Source of the DNA: Paenibacillus sp. | GTDB taxonomy: Bacteria; Bacillota; Bacilli; Paenibacillales; NBRC-103111 | Reading direction: 5' to 3' | DNA: 64,000 bases | Assembly (NCBI GenBank): GCA_031180825.1 | Contig: JAPSLM010000002.1 | Span: forward strand, 62,001-126,000 | Shown: one piece after another, positions 62,836-64,000 of the stretch | Numbering within the stretch: the first letter of the stretch is position 1 | Layout of the letters: every line of letters starts with the position of its first letter | Position numbers and translations under genes: made by a program | The notes under the pieces: generated by a model | What the model was told of the DNA's origin: nothing | Databases searched by the model: none | The model's input: only the letters and a program-made list of their open reading frames with translations

Positions 62836-64000
62836 ATGACCAAGACCAGATCGAATTGGGGTCCGCTTGTTGTCTTGATGGTGAACATGTTCATTACGAT
62901 GGTGGGCATGGGACTGATCATCCCCATTTTGCCAAAATTCATTACGGAATTCGGGGCCAGCGGCCAGGATATGGGGTACCTTGTCGCGGCGATGGGGGTG
63001 ACCCAACTCGTATTTTCCCCGATTGCCGGCGAAATGTCCGATAAATATGGACGTAAAATAATGATTGTCGGGGGGATCGGTGTATTTGCCTTGTCCCAGC
63101 TGCTGTTCGGGATGGCTGATCAGATGTGGCTGCTTTATGTGTCCCGGCTGCTCAGCGGAATCGGGGCGGCGCTCCTGACACCGGCAATGATGGCTTATGT
63201 AGCCGATATTACGCTGGAGGAAGAGCGCGGAAAAGGACTGGGCTTGTTCAGCGCCTCGATGTCGCTGGGCGTCGTGATCGGACCGGGCATCGGCGGATTT
63301 CTGGCCGATTACGGGCTGCGTATCCCGTTCTATGTGTCGGCGGCCGTAGCCGGCGTGTCGGTGCTGCTGTCCCTGCTGTTTCTGCCGGAAACCCAGAGCC
63401 GCGAAGCGAGGCAGCTGGCCCGGACGACGGAGAGAAAGCGGGAAAGTTTGCTCAAGCAATTGCTTAGCTCGTTTCGCGCGCCGTACTTCGTGCTGCTTTT
63501 GCTTGTTTTCATGCTGACGTTCGGCTTGATGAATTTTGAAGCCGTGATTAGTTTATACGTGGATGTGAAGCATGGATTTACGCCGAAGGACATCTCGCTG
63601 ATGATTACGCTTGGTGCGCTGGCAGGGGTTTTCACCCAGGCGGTCCTTTTCGAAAGGCTGCTGCGGCGGTTTAGCGAGCGACAAATTCTGATCTCCATGT
63701 TTCTGCTTTCCGCCGCCATGATGCTGGCGGTCCTAGTGACGAAGACGTATGTTTCCGTTTTTGCCGTGACCATTCTGTTTTTCGTAGCTACGACGCTGAT
63801 CCGGCCGGCCGTCAATACGCTTTTGTCCAAAATGGCAGGGAACGAGCAGGGGTTCGTCGCGGGGATGAACAACGCCTGCATGAGCTTGGGCACGATTGCG
63901 GGGCCGTCTATTGCCGGCGTGCTGTTCGACGTGAACGTCAATTATCCTTATGTGCTCGGGGCGGTCGTTATGGTGGTCAGCACAGCCATGCTGATCGGCT
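62836..64000 (+). CDS. MFS multidrug exporter, DHA1 family (partial at window end)
   Basis: At least 388 residues, open to the window end. The frame has about 12 helices, the helix 2-3 motif GEMSDKYGRKIMIVGG (near 63) and the exporter motif C in LGVVIGPGIGGFLADYG (near 140), as in NorA, Bmr and Blt relatives that expel hydrophobic drugs using the proton gradient. AGGAGAGGTGG precedes ATG 62836 by about 7 bp. The TetR-type dyad at 62765 suggests ligand-induced expression; the repressor gene is not in the window and may lie just beyond. Divergent from the ABC-F gene. Confidence 0.88.
   Translation, partial: MTKTRSNWGPLVVLMVNMFITMVGMGLIIPILPKFITEFGASGQDMGYLVAAMGVTQLVFSPIAGEMSDKYGRKIMIVGGIGVFALSQLLFGMADQMWLLYVSRLLSGIGAALLTPAMMAYVADITLEEERGKGLGLFSASMSLGVVIGPGIGGFLADYGLRIPFYVSAAVAGVSVLLSLLFLPETQSREARQLARTTERKRESLLKQLLSSFRAPYFVLLLLVFMLTFGLMNFEAVISLYVDVKHGFTPKDISLMITLGALAGVFTQAVLFERLLRRFSERQILISMFLLSAAMMLAVLVTKTYVSVFAVTILFFVATTLIRPAVNTLLSKMAGNEQGFVAGMNNACMSLGTIAGPSIAGVLFDVNVNYPYVLGAVVMVVSTAMLIG

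Overview
The window looks like a chromosomal piece of a Paenibacillus-type member of the Bacillales. The evidence is the strong AGGAGG-type ribosome sites, frequent TTG/GTG starts, lipobox lipoproteins, a Bce/Yxd-type peptide-antibiotic module, a dhb-type catechol siderophore operon, YitT and DUF2905 proteins, and secreted GH16 and chitosanase-like enzymes. Most of it is moderately GC-rich; a clearly AT-richer island lies at about 11.6-15.5 kb. No rRNA, tRNA or CRISPR array was seen.

Layout. 0-3.4 kb: tail of an unknown gene, a hybrid histidine kinase, a nested fold-back element, a decayed response-regulator fragment and a DUF2905 protein. 3.5-9.7 kb: a carbohydrate ABC importer (two permeases and a lipoprotein, no ATPase) with its ROK repressor and a XylR-like operator, then a secreted GH16-FN3-CBM protein. 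9.8-19 kb: a response regulator and kinase, then an AT-rich insert (DUF1963 protein, ISL3 transposase, MFS transporter, ArsR regulator), then the BceAB-like ABC pair and YxeA that normally sit next to the kinase. 19.2-21 kb: a GH46-like chitosanase under three related operators, and an SRPBCC protein.

21-40.2 kb is the main biosynthetic region. A stand-alone NRPS module (adenylation domain with a valine-like code, carrier domain, epimerisation-like domain) with its own terminator precedes an iron-regulated catechol siderophore cluster. That cluster has Fur boxes, an AraC regulator fused to a binding-protein domain, a siderophore-binding lipoprotein, an esterase, dhbA-C-E-B, a 2398-residue DhbF (C-A-T-C-A-T-TE; first site glycine/alanine-like, second threonine) and an MbtH protein. 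The product should be a bacillibactin/paenibactin-like cyclic trimer of DHB-(Gly or Ala)-Thr.

40.6-53.6 kb is a peptide or amide scavenging region: two M20 hydrolases, a CapA-like protein, an opp/dpp-type ABC importer and an S9 peptidase, around an unusual regulator with a nucleotidyl-cyclase-like middle domain. The promoters of both M20 genes carry the same tandem repeats one helical turn apart, so they probably form one regulon.

53.7-64 kb: thioredoxin reductase, YitT transporter, a frameshifted VOC gene, a secreted M28 aminopeptidase, an internally deleted GNAT, an E2 acyltransferase core without lipoyl domain, an ABC-F protein with a complete transcription-attenuation leader, and a divergent MFS drug exporter with a TetR-type operator, cut by the window end.
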